Of a stretch of 45,600 nucleotides of DNA, positions 14,827-22,603 are shown piece after piece; the first letter of the stretch is position 1; each line of letters opens with the position of its first letter. Location: assembly GCA_030685025.1 (NCBI GenBank), contig JAUXWC010000216.1, forward strand, positions 1-45,600, written 5' to 3'. The notes below the pieces were generated by a model. That model saw only the letters and a program-made list of their open reading frames with translations, searched no databases and was not told the DNA's origin. Source of the DNA: Rhodoferax sp. Lineage in GTDB: Bacteria > Pseudomonadota > Gammaproteobacteria > Burkholderiales > Burkholderiaceae_C. Made by a program: the position numbers and the translations under genes.

Positions 14827-16965
14827 TCAGGGCGCCGAGGCCGGCACGCTGTAGTCGGCCAGGTTCTTGCCGAACTTGATCAGCCACAGGCGGTTGGGGC
14901 GCTCGGCGTCGCTGCCCCGGCCAACCCGCGCGTTGACAACTTTGCCGCAGCCACTCAGGACGCCGTCGGTCGAGATGCATGACGTGATGTCGGCGTCAAG
15001 CACTTCCACGCCTGCGCCGTCGAACACGACTGTGCGCAGGCCAAAGTCGTTGTCGTTGGTCAATGCCAGAGTGCTTGCATCCACCAGCGCCAGGCCCTCG
15101 GCCTTTTCCGCCAGCCAGCCTGCGGCGTTGAGGTCCAGCAGGAGTGTTTTCCTGAGCGGTGTCACGCTGGTCAAATAGTTCGCCACCCCGTTGACGGCAA
15201 CACCCGCCATGCTGCTCTTTTCCAGGTCGGACGTGGCCGGGTTGAAGGCCGGAGCGGCGATGTCGGTGGCGCCGCCAATTTCCACCAGCATCAAGCGGTT
15301 GAATACCTTGCCATCGGGTCCGGAACCCTGCTCGATGACGATGAACTTGCCCGCCCCCAGGGACACCATGTCGCCCAATTTGGCGTTGCCGGTGCGGTTG
15401 TCCTTGTAGTCGGCACAGGCAATGGGGTAGGCAAACATCCGGGACGCTTCGGTGCTGGGGTCAAACTCGACCCAACGGGTGAATCGCGCGTATCGCTCCA
15501 CGCGCTTGTTGCTGCCCGCATCCACGCAGCTCGAGCCCACGGGCGCCACGTAGCTGGCGGTGGCGAAGGCGCCGCTGGCCGACAGGTCGGTGATGGGGCT
15601 TTGCAAGACGCCATGCAACTTGCCATTGGCGGTGTCCAACGCCAGACCTTCCATGCCCCGGTTGGCGCGACGTTTGGCCAGCACCGAGGGCAATACCGCA
15701 GTGACATCTGCCGGCGCAGTGGCCGACGAGCCCGGCGCAATCGCAGGGCCGTACTTCTTGAGCACTGTGCCGGTGGCGGCATCAATCTTGACGATGAAGG
15801 GGCCGTATTCGTCCGAGATCCACAAGGCGTTGCGGGCAGCGTCCACCACGATGGCCTCGGGATCAAGTCCGTCGGCATTGAAGGTGGCCTTGCTGCTGGC
15901 GTCGTAGCGCAGACTGTCATTCAGCGGTACCTCGCCGGAGGCGCCCAGCTTGTTCAACCCGGCTGGCAAGCCGTTGCCTTTGGTCGTGGCACCGACCCGA
16001 ATGGGCAGGCTGGTTTTGAGGACGGCACCATCCTTGCCAACCGTGATCACGCCGAACGCCGGTGCGAAGCTGGGGGCCGGGAAGAGCTTGGCGTCACACG
16101 TGTTGTCCGAGCGGGTGACGCACAGTGTTGCGCCGCTGTTGGGTACCTTCGGTCCGTCACCGTTGGGGCCGCGATCAGTCAGGCCATAGAACTCCAGCGT
16201 GCCGTCGGTTTGTCTGCCCTTGAACGCCAAGCCCGAACCGTAGGCGGGCAGGAAGCCCTGCGGGAACGCGTCCTTGATCGCTTGCACCGATCCCTCGTAG
16301 GGGATGTGAAGGGCGCTGGGCGCCTGCACCGTGTAGCGGGTGACGCTGGCGCTGACGGTGCCCAGGCGGTTGATTTGTGTCACCGCTTCCACGAACGGTG
16401 TGCCGACCGTGCTGGCCAGTGTGTTTTCGAAGTGCTCCCGCGCCAAGGCGCGCGCGCCAGCATCGGCCACTCGCGTGTTGTAAGGGGCGGGCAAGCTCGT
16501 CAGCGTGGCGTTGAGTGCGCTGTTGAAAGTTGCCGCGTTGGCGCCGAAATCCAGGCTCCGGCCTGTCAACGCGGTCTTCAGCGGCGTCGTGAGTTGGATG
16601 CCGTTGGCCGGGTCGCGATCTTCATCGAGCAACTGCAAGGTCAGCAAGCGGTTGGCAACCGGGTCCGCTTGCACATTGCTGCCGCCCGCCAGGGTCAGCG
16701 GCGTTATGGTGTTAGCGCAAGGTGCGCTGCCCAGCGCCAGACCGCCCACGCTGAAGGACACCGTCTCGGTGCCGCTGCAGGTGAATTCACCCTTCGCGTT
16801 GGTGCTGGCTTTGGGTGCGGTGCCGGCGGCGTATTCGATGCCATGGACGGCAGAGTCCAGGAACTGTCCGATAACCGGTGCCGGTGAGTCATTGCCACCG
16901 CAAGCCGACAGCAAGGCACCGGCCGCCATGGCGGCCAGCAATGAGGATAGACGCAAGTTGAGCAT
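14827..16965 (-). CDS. Esterase-like/phytase-like domain lipoprotein
   Basis: A 712-residue secreted lipoprotein. The signal peptide ends in the lipobox LLSAC (Cys22). Residues about 30-210 are an extension of unknown function. The C-terminal part matches the 'esterase-like activity of phytase' family: FYGLTDRGPNGDG, DPEAIVVD, ALWISDEYGPFI and NRGMEGLALD recur as beta-propeller-like blades. Members are presumed outer-surface phosphomonoesterases or phosphodiesterases. The ATG at 16965 (GAAAG upstream) is preferred to the GTG at 16977. A near-perfect Pho box upstream supports a role in phosphate scavenging. Exact activity is unproven. Confidence 0.8.
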   Translation of the reverse strand: MLNLRLSSLLAAMAAGALLSACGGNDSPAPVIGQFLDSAVHGIEYAAGTAPKASTNAKGEFTCSGTETVSFSVGGLALGSAPCANTITPLTLAGGSNVQADPVANRLLTLQLLDEDRDPANGIQLTTPLKTALTGRSLDFGANAATFNSALNATLTSLPAPYNTRVADAGARALAREHFENTLASTVGTPFVEAVTQINRLGTVSASVTRYTVQAPSALHIPYEGSVQAIKDAFPQGFLPAYGSGLAFKGRQTDGTLEFYGLTDRGPNGDGPKVPNSGATLCVTRSDNTCDAKLFPAPSFAPAFGVITVGKDGAVLKTSLPIRVGATTKGNGLPAGLNKLGASGEVPLNDSLRYDASSKATFNADGLDPEAIVVDAARNALWISDEYGPFIVKIDAATGTVLKKYGPAIAPGSSATAPADVTAVLPSVLAKRRANRGMEGLALDTANGKLHGVLQSPITDLSASGAFATASYVAPVGSSCVDAGSNKRVERYARFTRWVEFDPSTEASRMFAYPIACADYKDNRTGNAKLGDMVSLGAGKFIVIEQGSGPDGKVFNRLMLVEIGGATDIAAPAFNPATSDLEKSSMAGVAVNGVANYLTSVTPLRKTLLLDLNAAGWLAEKAEGLALVDASTLALTNDNDFGLRTVVFDGAGVEVLDADITSCISTDGVLSGCGKVVNARVGRGSDAERPNRLWLIKFGKNLADYSVPASAP

Positions 16966-17043
16966 GGGTACTTTCACGGAAGAAGGGGAATGGGCGCTGG
17001 CAACAGCGCGTTGGCAGCGCCTGCTATGCGACAGCGACCCATG

Positions 17044-17077
17044 AGTAGACCGCGGTCACGTGACATCGCCGTGACAG
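17044..17077 (-). promoter_or_regulatory. Pho box and -10 of the phytase-like gene
   Basis: Read on the minus strand: CTGTCAC (17077-17071), spacer GGCG, ATGTCAC (17066-17060), 13 of 14 consensus bases at 11-base pitch. After 10 more bases comes TCTACT (17049-17044), a 4-of-6 match to TATAAT. Strong candidate for PhoB activation. Confidence 0.8.
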
Positions 17078-17124
17078 GCCGCTCGTTGGTCCTCGCTGTG
17101 TGGTGTCCATGCTTCACGCCGCAG

Positions 17125-17180
17125 ATGTCATGCAATTGCCACGGAACTTAAACGCTGCTGTCACCTGGCGCTTTCAGACT
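17125..17180 (+). promoter_or_regulatory. Four-half-site Pho box array and -10 of the olsB-plcP-agt operon
   Basis: Successive 7-mers start at 17125 (ATGTCAT), 17136 (TTGCCAC), 17147 (CTTAAAC) and 17158 (CTGTCAC), each at exactly 11-base pitch. The last is perfect and the third is weak. Ten bases after it is CAGACT as a possible -10. This resembles two tandem PhoB dimer sites. Confidence 0.72.
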
Positions 17181-17197
17181 TCGCTTCATCTGAGGCT

Positions 17198-17249
17198 TTG
17201 CGGGACAGACCGCAGCGACGCGTAGCGCGCCAGCTCTGTCCTCAACTGA
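17198..17249 (+). repeat. 5'-UTR hairpin repeat, copy 2
   Basis: Shares TTGCGGGACAGACCG, GCAGCGACGC and CTCTGTCCTCAACTGA with copy 1 at 6751-6795. Arms GGACAGA (17203-17209) and TCTGTCC (17235-17241). It falls inside the predicted leader and ends 20 bases before the ATG, as in copy 1, although the loop is longer here. Confidence 0.75.
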
Positions 17250-17261
17250 ATAGGAGAAATC

Positions 17262-18092
17262 ATGCGAGAACTTCCTGGCTTGGCTCATACCGCTTTGGCG
17301 CCCGGTTTGCAGGTGTCGCCCAGTGCGACACCGCTGCCGCCGATTGCGCCATCACCCCTGCCGTCGGCCGGCATCGAGGTGCGCTGGGCCGAACATCAGG
17401 ATCAGGTGCGCGAGGCGCAGCGCCTGCGCTACCAAGTGTTTGTGGGTGAAATGGGCGCACGCTTGCCCAACACGGTGGCCGGCCACGACATTGATCTGTT
17501 TGATGATTTCTGCGAGCACTTGTTGGTGCGTGATGTCGCCAGCGGCGAGGTGATTGGTACCTACCGCGTGTTGACCCCGGCCCAGGCCAAACGTGTGGGC
17601 AGCACCTACAGCGACACCGAGTTCGACCTGACCCGCTTGCGCGCCCTGCGTGAACGCATGGTGGAGTTGGGTCGCAGTTGTGTGCACCCGCAGCACCGCC
17701 ATGGCGGCGTGATCATGGCGCTGTGGACCGCGCTGGGCGGCTTCATGCAGCGCAACCGGCTCGACATCATGGTGGGTTGCGCCAGCATCCCGATGTGGCA
17801 CAACGGCGTGGTCAGCGGCGACGTGGCGGCCAGCATCTGGCAGCAGTTGAAGCAAACGCATCTGGCGCCGATCGAGCTGCAGGTGCGCCCGCGTTTGCCA
17901 CTGCCGGTGGAACAGATGGATGGCAGCTTGCAGGTAGAGCCCCCGGCGCTGATCAAGGGCTACTTGCGGCTGGGCGCCAAAATTCTCGGCGCGCCGGCAT
18001 GGGACCCGGACTTCAACAGCGCTGATCTGCCGATGTTGATGCGCATCGAGGACTTGCCCTCGCGCTACCGCAAGCACTTTCTGGGCGCCTGA
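17262..18092 (+). CDS. olsB: OlsB-family ornithine-acyl-ACP N-acyltransferase (GNAT, hemolysin-like)
   Basis: A 276-residue acyltransferase. In this family 3-hydroxyacyl chains are moved from ACP to ornithine to form lyso-ornithine lipid, a phosphorus-free membrane lipid precursor. Residues 1-38 are a Pro/Ala-rich extension. Then come EAQRLRYQVFVGEMGA, FDDFCEHLLV, GTYRVLTP, VELGRSCVHPQHR and IMVGCASIPMW, hallmarks of the OlsB/hemolysin GNAT group. AGGAG precedes the ATG. The stop overlaps the next start by TGATG. Pho boxes upstream agree with phosphate-starvation control of ornithine lipids known in other bacteria. Confidence 0.83.
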   Translation: MRELPGLAHTALAPGLQVSPSATPLPPIAPSPLPSAGIEVRWAEHQDQVREAQRLRYQVFVGEMGARLPNTVAGHDIDLFDDFCEHLLVRDVASGEVIGTYRVLTPAQAKRVGSTYSDTEFDLTRLRALRERMVELGRSCVHPQHRHGGVIMALWTALGGFMQRNRLDIMVGCASIPMWHNGVVSGDVAASIWQQLKQTHLAPIELQVRPRLPLPVEQMDGSLQVEPPALIKGYLRLGAKILGAPAWDPDFNSADLPMLMRIEDLPSRYRKHFLGA

Positions 18093-18982
18093 TGCGTGCC
18101 GCGTTCGACCCCGCTGGTATCTGGTTCGGGCCGCGCGACAACGACGCCGAGCGCAACGGCGAACACGATGGCGCGCACGACGACGAACACGGGCGTCACC
18201 ACTGCCGCGCGGTGTTCATCTCGGACCTGCACCTGGGCACGCCCGGTTGTCAGGCCAGCGCGCTGCTGGCCTTCCTCAGGGCTTACCCCAGCGACACGCT
18301 TTACCTGGTGGGCGACATCGTCGACGGCTGGCAGTTGCGCCGCAAATGGTACTGGCCTCAGTCGCACAACGACGTGGTTCAAAAGCTGCTGCGCCGTGCC
18401 CGCAAGGGTGGCCGCGTGATTTTTGTGCCGGGCAATCACGACGAGTTCGCGCGCACCTTTGTGGGCCACCACTTTGGCGGCATCGAGGTGATGGAGCAAG
18501 CGGTGCACGTCATGGTGGATGGACGCCAACTCTGGGTCACACATGGCGACTACTTTGACGGGGTGATCCAGTGCGCCAAGTGGCTGGCCTACCTGGGCGA
18601 CAACCTGTACGAATTCACGCTCAAGCTCAACCGGCATCTCAACAGCGCGCGTGCCCGCCTGGGGCTGCCCTACTGGTCCTTGTCGGCTTACCTGAAACAC
18701 AAAGTCAAGAAGGCGCTCAACTACGTGACCGATTTCGAACAAGCGGTGGCGGCCGAGGCGCGCCGGCGCGGCCATGACGGCGTGGTGTGTGGCCATATCC
18801 ACCGGGCCGAAATGCGGAATATCGATGGCATCCTGTACTGCAATGACGGCGATTGGGTGGAGAGCCGCACCGCCCTGGTTGAGCACTTTGACGGGCGGCT
18901 GGAGCTGGTGCATTGGCAGGCCGAGGACCATCGGCCCACTTCGACTCGGCCGGCCATGATTCAGATCGGACAAACCGCATGA
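18092..18982 (+). CDS. Metallophosphoesterase, PlcP-like phospholipase C (LpxH-related)
   Basis: A 296-residue calcineurin-like phosphoesterase. All metal-binding motifs are present: ISDLHLGT, VGDIVDGW, PGNHDEF, THGDYFD and CGHIHRAEM. An acidic/His-rich stretch (about residues 17-37) precedes the domain. Such proteins are usually labelled UDP-2,3-diacylglucosamine diphosphatase, but the group that sits beside a GT4 glycosyltransferase includes PlcP, which removes phospholipid head groups under phosphate starvation. The operon with OlsB and a GT4 enzyme, and the Pho box array, favour PlcP. Substrate is inferred, not shown. Overlaps both neighbours by 1-4 bases. Confidence 0.8.
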   Translation: MRAAFDPAGIWFGPRDNDAERNGEHDGAHDDEHGRHHCRAVFISDLHLGTPGCQASALLAFLRAYPSDTLYLVGDIVDGWQLRRKWYWPQSHNDVVQKLLRRARKGGRVIFVPGNHDEFARTFVGHHFGGIEVMEQAVHVMVDGRQLWVTHGDYFDGVIQCAKWLAYLGDNLYEFTLKLNRHLNSARARLGLPYWSLSAYLKHKVKKALNYVTDFEQAVAAEARRRGHDGVVCGHIHRAEMRNIDGILYCNDGDWVESRTALVEHFDGRLELVHWQAEDHRPTSTRPAMIQIGQTA

Positions 18983-20070
18983 AATTGGCACTGATCACCG
19001 ACGCGTGGTTTCCGCAAGTCAACGGCGTGGTCACCACCTTGGCCGAACTGGAGCGCTCGCTCACCGAATTGGGTCATCAGGTGGAGGTGATTCACCCAGC
19101 CCAGTTCAAGACCATGCCTTGCCCCGGCTATGCCGGAATCGACTTGGCGTTGCGCCCCAAGCGCGTGCTGCGCGCCAAGCTCGACGCCCTGCAGCCCGAC
19201 GCCATTCACATCGCCACCGAAGGCCCGCTGGGCTGGGCCGCACGCAGCTATTGCCTGAAACACAAGCTGGCCTTCAGCACCGCGTTTCATACCAAGTTCC
19301 CGGAAATCCTGCACGCCGCGTGCAAGGTCCCGCTGTCATGGGGCTATGCCTGGTTCCGGCATTTCCACAAGCCGTCGTCGGCCGTGATGGTGCCCACCTT
19401 GGGTGTCCTGAACATGTTGCAGGCGCGCGGCTTTGGTCAGTTGCGTGGCTGGACGCATGGCGTGGACACCCAGCTCTTTCCCTTTCACGATACGCCCACG
19501 CCCTATCCCCCAGCCGGGGCGCTGGCGCGGCCGGTCTCGCTGTTCGTCGGCCGGGTGTCCTACGAGAAGAACATCGAGGCCTTCTTGAAGCTCGACGTGC
19601 CCGGCACCAAGGTGATATGCGGCGTGGGGCCGGTGGAGCAAAGTCTGCGCTCGCGGTATCCGGCGGCGCGTTGGCTGGGTATCTTGCCGCGTGACGAACT
19701 GGCCAAGGTCTACGCGGCGGCCGACGTGTTTGTGTTCCCCAGCCACGCCGACACCTTTGGCCTGGTAATGCTCGAAGCCATGGCCTGCGGCACGCCCGTG
19801 GCAGCCTATCCGGTTGATGGCCCACGCGAAGTGCTGGGCCAAGGCAACCCGGCCAACCTGGGCGGCGCCACCGGCGGCGCGATGCACGCCGACCTGACGC
19901 AGGCCTTCTATGCGGCGCTGGGCACCTCCCGCTGGGAAGCACGCAGCCGGGCCCTGGGCTTTGACTGGTGCGCGGCGACGCAGAGTTTTTTGAGCTTCCT
20001 GGTGCCGACACGACCGGGTAGCCGCGTCGGTAGTGTCGGTGGCGTGGTGGTGCGGTTGACTGCCGTTTGA
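18979..20070 (+). CDS. GT4 glycosyltransferase, Agt/SqdX-like (diacylglycerol glycosylation inferred)
   Basis: A 363-residue GT-B enzyme. The N-terminal domain starts ALITDAWFPQVNGVVTTL, typical of lipid glycosyltransferases such as SqdX, MgtA and Agt. The acceptor-side FSTAFHTKFPE follows. The nucleotide-sugar domain has LFVGRVSYEKN, FVFPSHADTFG and the E-x7-E type LVMLEAMACGTPV. With the PlcP-like gene it would convert phospholipid-derived diacylglycerol to glycolipid. The ATG at 18979 overlaps the upstream stop (ATGA). The C-terminal tail (VVVRLTAV) is encoded by a repeat shared with the CheX-like gene end. Confidence 0.82.
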   Translation: MKLALITDAWFPQVNGVVTTLAELERSLTELGHQVEVIHPAQFKTMPCPGYAGIDLALRPKRVLRAKLDALQPDAIHIATEGPLGWAARSYCLKHKLAFSTAFHTKFPEILHAACKVPLSWGYAWFRHFHKPSSAVMVPTLGVLNMLQARGFGQLRGWTHGVDTQLFPFHDTPTPYPPAGALARPVSLFVGRVSYEKNIEAFLKLDVPGTKVICGVGPVEQSLRSRYPAARWLGILPRDELAKVYAAADVFVFPSHADTFGLVMLEAMACGTPVAAYPVDGPREVLGQGNPANLGGATGGAMHADLTQAFYAALGTSRWEARSRALGFDWCAATQSFLSFLVPTRPGSRVGSVGGVVVRLTAV

Positions 20071-20098
20071 TTTCACGCTGAAGACGCGCGATTGTCAT
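20045..20098. repeat. Gene-end repeat, copy 2
   Basis: Partner of 9725-9778, with about 46 of 54 bases identical. It spans the glycosyltransferase stop. Its final TTGTCAT forms the first half-site of the Pho box before the MliC-like gene. On the minus strand it encodes QWYDNRASSA then a stop, like the end of the small gene at 9.75 kb. Confidence 0.75.
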
Positions 20099-20109
20099 AC
20101 CACTGACAC
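20092..20109 (+). promoter_or_regulatory. Pho box before the MliC-like lipoprotein
   Basis: TTGTCAT (20092-20098) and CTGACAC (20103-20109), 12 of 14 consensus bases at 11-base pitch. The -10 is unclear: GACAGT is correctly spaced but poor, and TACGTT lies 5 bases further on. Confidence 0.65.
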
Positions 20110-20157
20110 ACGCCTGCCGGACAGTACGTTTTTCCTCACCCTTTACGGAGATTTCCA

Positions 20158-20472
20158 ATGAAACTGATCGTAGTTGCCGCTTTGTCCACGATGACCGTGT
20201 TGTCCGCCTGCGGCTCGAAGCCGACGGCTCCGGCTGGCATGAAAGCCGGTGTGTTTGTAAGTTACCAGTGTGAAGGCGGCAAACGCCTGCAAGCGCGTCT
20301 GGCCGACGACGGCAGCACCGTGCGTGTGCGCCACGAGGGTGGCTATGAGCTGGACCGCAAGGGGGATGGCGTCTTCGAGGGTGAAGGCTTCAAACTGGTC
20401 GCTGCGGCGGATGGCGCGCTCGAGCTGATGCATCACGGCAAACCGGTGGCGCGCAACTGCAAGTCAATCTGA
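20158..20472 (+). CDS. MliC-like small lipoprotein
   Basis: A 104-residue lipoprotein with lipobox LSAC (Cys18). The mature part resembles the C-type lysozyme inhibitor MliC/PliC domain: VSYQCEGGKRLQARL at the start, a Gly/Tyr-rich centre (HEGGYELDRKGDG) and a closing HHGKPVARNC, so the two Cys could form the family disulphide. ATG with CGGAG upstream. It lies between the lipid operon and pstS, has its own Pho box, and might be read through to pstS since no terminator was seen. Lysozyme inhibition is a family role only; other binding functions are possible. Confidence 0.72.
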   Translation: MKLIVVAALSTMTVLSACGSKPTAPAGMKAGVFVSYQCEGGKRLQARLADDGSTVRVRHEGGYELDRKGDGVFEGEGFKLVAAADGALELMHHGKPVARNCKSI

Positions 20473-20475
20473 CAA

Positions 20476-20509
20476 TTGTCACCAAGCTGTCACATTACCT
20501 TCATACGAT
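20476..20509 (+). promoter_or_regulatory. Pho box and -10 of the pst operon
   Basis: TTGTCAC (20476-20482) and CTGTCAC (20487-20493), 13 of 14 consensus bases. Ten bases later comes TACGAT (20504-20509), a 4-of-6 -10 element. The implied transcription start near 20516 excludes an upstream ATG at 20508 as the pstS start. Confidence 0.88.
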
Positions 20510-20543
20510 GGCGACAGCGAGATTTCTAACCTTAGGAAAACCC

Positions 20544-21536
20544 ATGATTAAGTTCTATACAAAGGTCCTGTTGGCCACCTCCGCGCTGGCGCTGTTTGGC
20601 GTGGCCGCGCAGGCTCAAGTGGTCAAGGTGGATGGCTCCAGCACGGTATATCCGGTGACTGAGGCGGTTGCCGAAGAATTCCAGAAGGCCAATAAAGGCT
20701 TGAAGGTCACCGTGGGTGTGTCCGGCACCGGTGGTGGTTTCAAGAAGTTTTGCCGTGGCGAAACCGATATTTCCAATGCTTCACGCCCCATTTCAACCTC
20801 AGAGATGGCGGATTGCAATAAGACCGGGGTCGAGTATTTCGAACTGCCGGTCGCCTTTGATGCGCTGACCGTGGTGATCAACCCCAAGAACACCTGGCTC
20901 AAGCAGGCCACCGTGGCCGAACTGAAAAAGATGTGGGAACCCGCGGCGCAGGGCAAAGTCATGCGCTGGAACCAGGTCAACCCGACATGGCCCGACCAGC
21001 CGATGAAGCTGTTCGGCGCCGGCGCTGATTCCGGTACCTTCGATTACTTCACTGAAGCCATCGTCGGAAAGTCCAAATCCAGTCGTGGCGATTTCACCGC
21101 TTCAGAAGACGACAATGTGCTGGTGCAGGGTGTTGCTGGTGATGTGAACGCGATTGGCTATTTTGGCTATGCGTACTACGCGGAAAACACCAACAAGCTC
21201 AAAGCCCTGCCCATCGTCGAGAAGGAGGGAAAAGCTGCGGTAGCGCCCAGCCCTGAGGCCGTGATCGCCGGTACCTACCAGCCGCTGGCCCGGCCGATCT
21301 TCATCTACATCAATGTCAAATCGCTGGCCAAGCCTGAAGTCAAGAAGTTTGTGGACTTTTACATGAGCCAGGGCGCCAAGATGGCCAAAGAGGTGAAGTA
21401 TGTTCCTTTGCCGGCTGCCATCTACCTATCGAACATCAAGCATATTGCCGAGAACAAAAAGGGCACCATCTTCGGTGGCAAAAACGAAGTGGGCATCAGC
21501 ATCGAAGAGCTGGTCAAGCGCGAAGCCAAGCTGTAA
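20544..21536 (+). CDS. pstS: Periplasmic phosphate-binding protein PstS
   Basis: A 330-residue protein. A signal peptide of about 26 residues ends in VAAQAQ. The mature protein starts VVKVDGSSTVYPVTEAVA, with the phosphate-contacting VSGTGGGFKKFCRGETDISNAS split across conserved loops, and GAGADSGTFDYF further on. It captures phosphate for PstCAB. The ATG at 20544 has AGGAAAA upstream. Separated from pstC by a strong intrinsic terminator, which fits the usual excess of binding protein over permease. Confidence 0.96.
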   Translation: MIKFYTKVLLATSALALFGVAAQAQVVKVDGSSTVYPVTEAVAEEFQKANKGLKVTVGVSGTGGGFKKFCRGETDISNASRPISTSEMADCNKTGVEYFELPVAFDALTVVINPKNTWLKQATVAELKKMWEPAAQGKVMRWNQVNPTWPDQPMKLFGAGADSGTFDYFTEAIVGKSKSSRGDFTASEDDNVLVQGVAGDVNAIGYFGYAYYAENTNKLKALPIVEKEGKAAVAPSPEAVIAGTYQPLARPIFIYINVKSLAKPEVKKFVDFYMSQGAKMAKEVKYVPLPAAIYLSNIKHIAENKKGTIFGGKNEVGISIEELVKREAKL

Positions 21537-21565
21537 GTTGATTCATCCGAGTGCTTGAACATGAT

Positions 21566-21605
21566 CTGCCTGCAACTTCTGGGGGAGTTGCAGGCAGGTT
21601 TTTTT
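21566..21605 (+). terminator. Intrinsic terminator/attenuator between pstS and pstC
   Basis: A perfect 12-bp stem, CTGCCTGCAACT with AGTTGCAGGCAG, an 8-base loop, then G and seven T. Partial read-through would lower pstCAB relative to pstS. Confidence 0.92.
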
Positions 21606-21637
21606 GATCTGTCTTCTCTAACGAAACGAAACCTACA

Positions 21638-22603
21638 ATGAGTGCATCCACTACTTCGGACCGCATTGTGATTGCTGAAAGATTGACGGGTGCCGCCCGC
21701 CTGGCTGAACTGGCGCAAATCAAGGCCACGCGCAAACGCACAGACCGGGTGATTGAGTTGGTGCTGCTGATGGCCGCCTGCGTCTCGGTGTTCACCACCC
21801 TGGCCATTGTCTACATCCTGCTCAAGGAATCCCTGGTTTTCTTCGGCAATGTTCCGCTTTGGACATTCCTGACCGATACGCAGTGGACGCCGCTGTTTGA
21901 CGATGCGCACTTTGGCATCGTGGTGCTGCTGTCGGGCACGGTGTCGAGTTCGCTGGTGGCCTTGTCGATCGCGATACCACTGGGCACCATCATCGCCATC
22001 TACCTGTCCGAGTTTGCCGAATACCGCGTGCGGGAGGTGCTCAAGCCCGTGCTGGAGCTTTTGTCGGGCGTGCCAACCATCATCTACGGCTTCTTTGCCC
22101 TGTTGGTGATCACGCCGCTGATTCAAGAAATCTACCCCGGCTTGCCCACCTTCAACGTCCTGTCGGCCGGCATTGCGATGGGGATCATGATCATTCCTTA
22201 TGTGTCGTCCTTATCGGAGGACGCGATGCGCGCCGTGCCCATGAGCCTGCGCGAGGGCTCTTACGCGATGGGCGCCACGCGCTTTCAGACCGCCACCCGA
22301 GTGGTGGTGCCGGCGGCCTTCTCCGGCATTGCGTCGGCCTACATCCTTGGTATATCGCGGGCGGTGGGCGAGACCATGATTCTTGCCGTGGCGGCCGGCA
22401 TGCAGCCCAACCTGTCGCTCAATCCGCTGGAGCCCGCGGCCACCATCACGTCCTTTATCGTGCAGGTGGCGCTGGGTGATTTGCCGCACGGAAGCGTCGG
22501 CTACCAGACTATTTTCGCGGCGGGTTTGACGCTTCTGCTAATCACGCTGATGTTCAATCTTTTGGGCCACTGGCTGCGCCGCAAATACCGGGAGGCCTAT
22601 TGA
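21638..22603 (+). CDS. pstC: Phosphate ABC transporter permease PstC
   Basis: A 321-residue inner-membrane permease. The N-terminal 45 residues are cytoplasmic, with the first TM at about residues 46-68 and about six TM helices in all. VPTIIYGFFALLVITPL and the EAA-like loop with SLREGSYAMGATRFQTA identify the PstC/PstA type and the PstB contact site. SRAVGETMILAVAAG follows. Its stop overlaps the pstA start (TGATG). Confidence 0.95.
   Translation: MSASTTSDRIVIAERLTGAARLAELAQIKATRKRTDRVIELVLLMAACVSVFTTLAIVYILLKESLVFFGNVPLWTFLTDTQWTPLFDDAHFGIVVLLSGTVSSSLVALSIAIPLGTIIAIYLSEFAEYRVREVLKPVLELLSGVPTIIYGFFALLVITPLIQEIYPGLPTFNVLSAGIAMGIMIIPYVSSLSEDAMRAVPMSLREGSYAMGATRFQTATRVVVPAAFSGIASAYILGISRAVGETMILAVAAGMQPNLSLNPLEPAATITSFIVQVALGDLPHGSVGYQTIFAAGLTLLLITLMFNLLGHWLRRKYREAY

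Noticed and set aside
15601-16887. Long plus-strand open frame opposite the phytase-like gene
   Set aside because: It is antisense to a clear lipoprotein gene, has no start signal, and its composition is typical of a high-GC shadow frame.
18092-18982. Direct call as LpxH (lipid A biosynthesis)
   Set aside because: Operon context and Pho boxes point to the PlcP-like group; without a phylogeny the gene symbol is left blank.
20508-20543. Earlier pstS start
   Set aside because: It overlaps the predicted -10 element and lies before the expected transcription start; the signal peptide begins at 20544.
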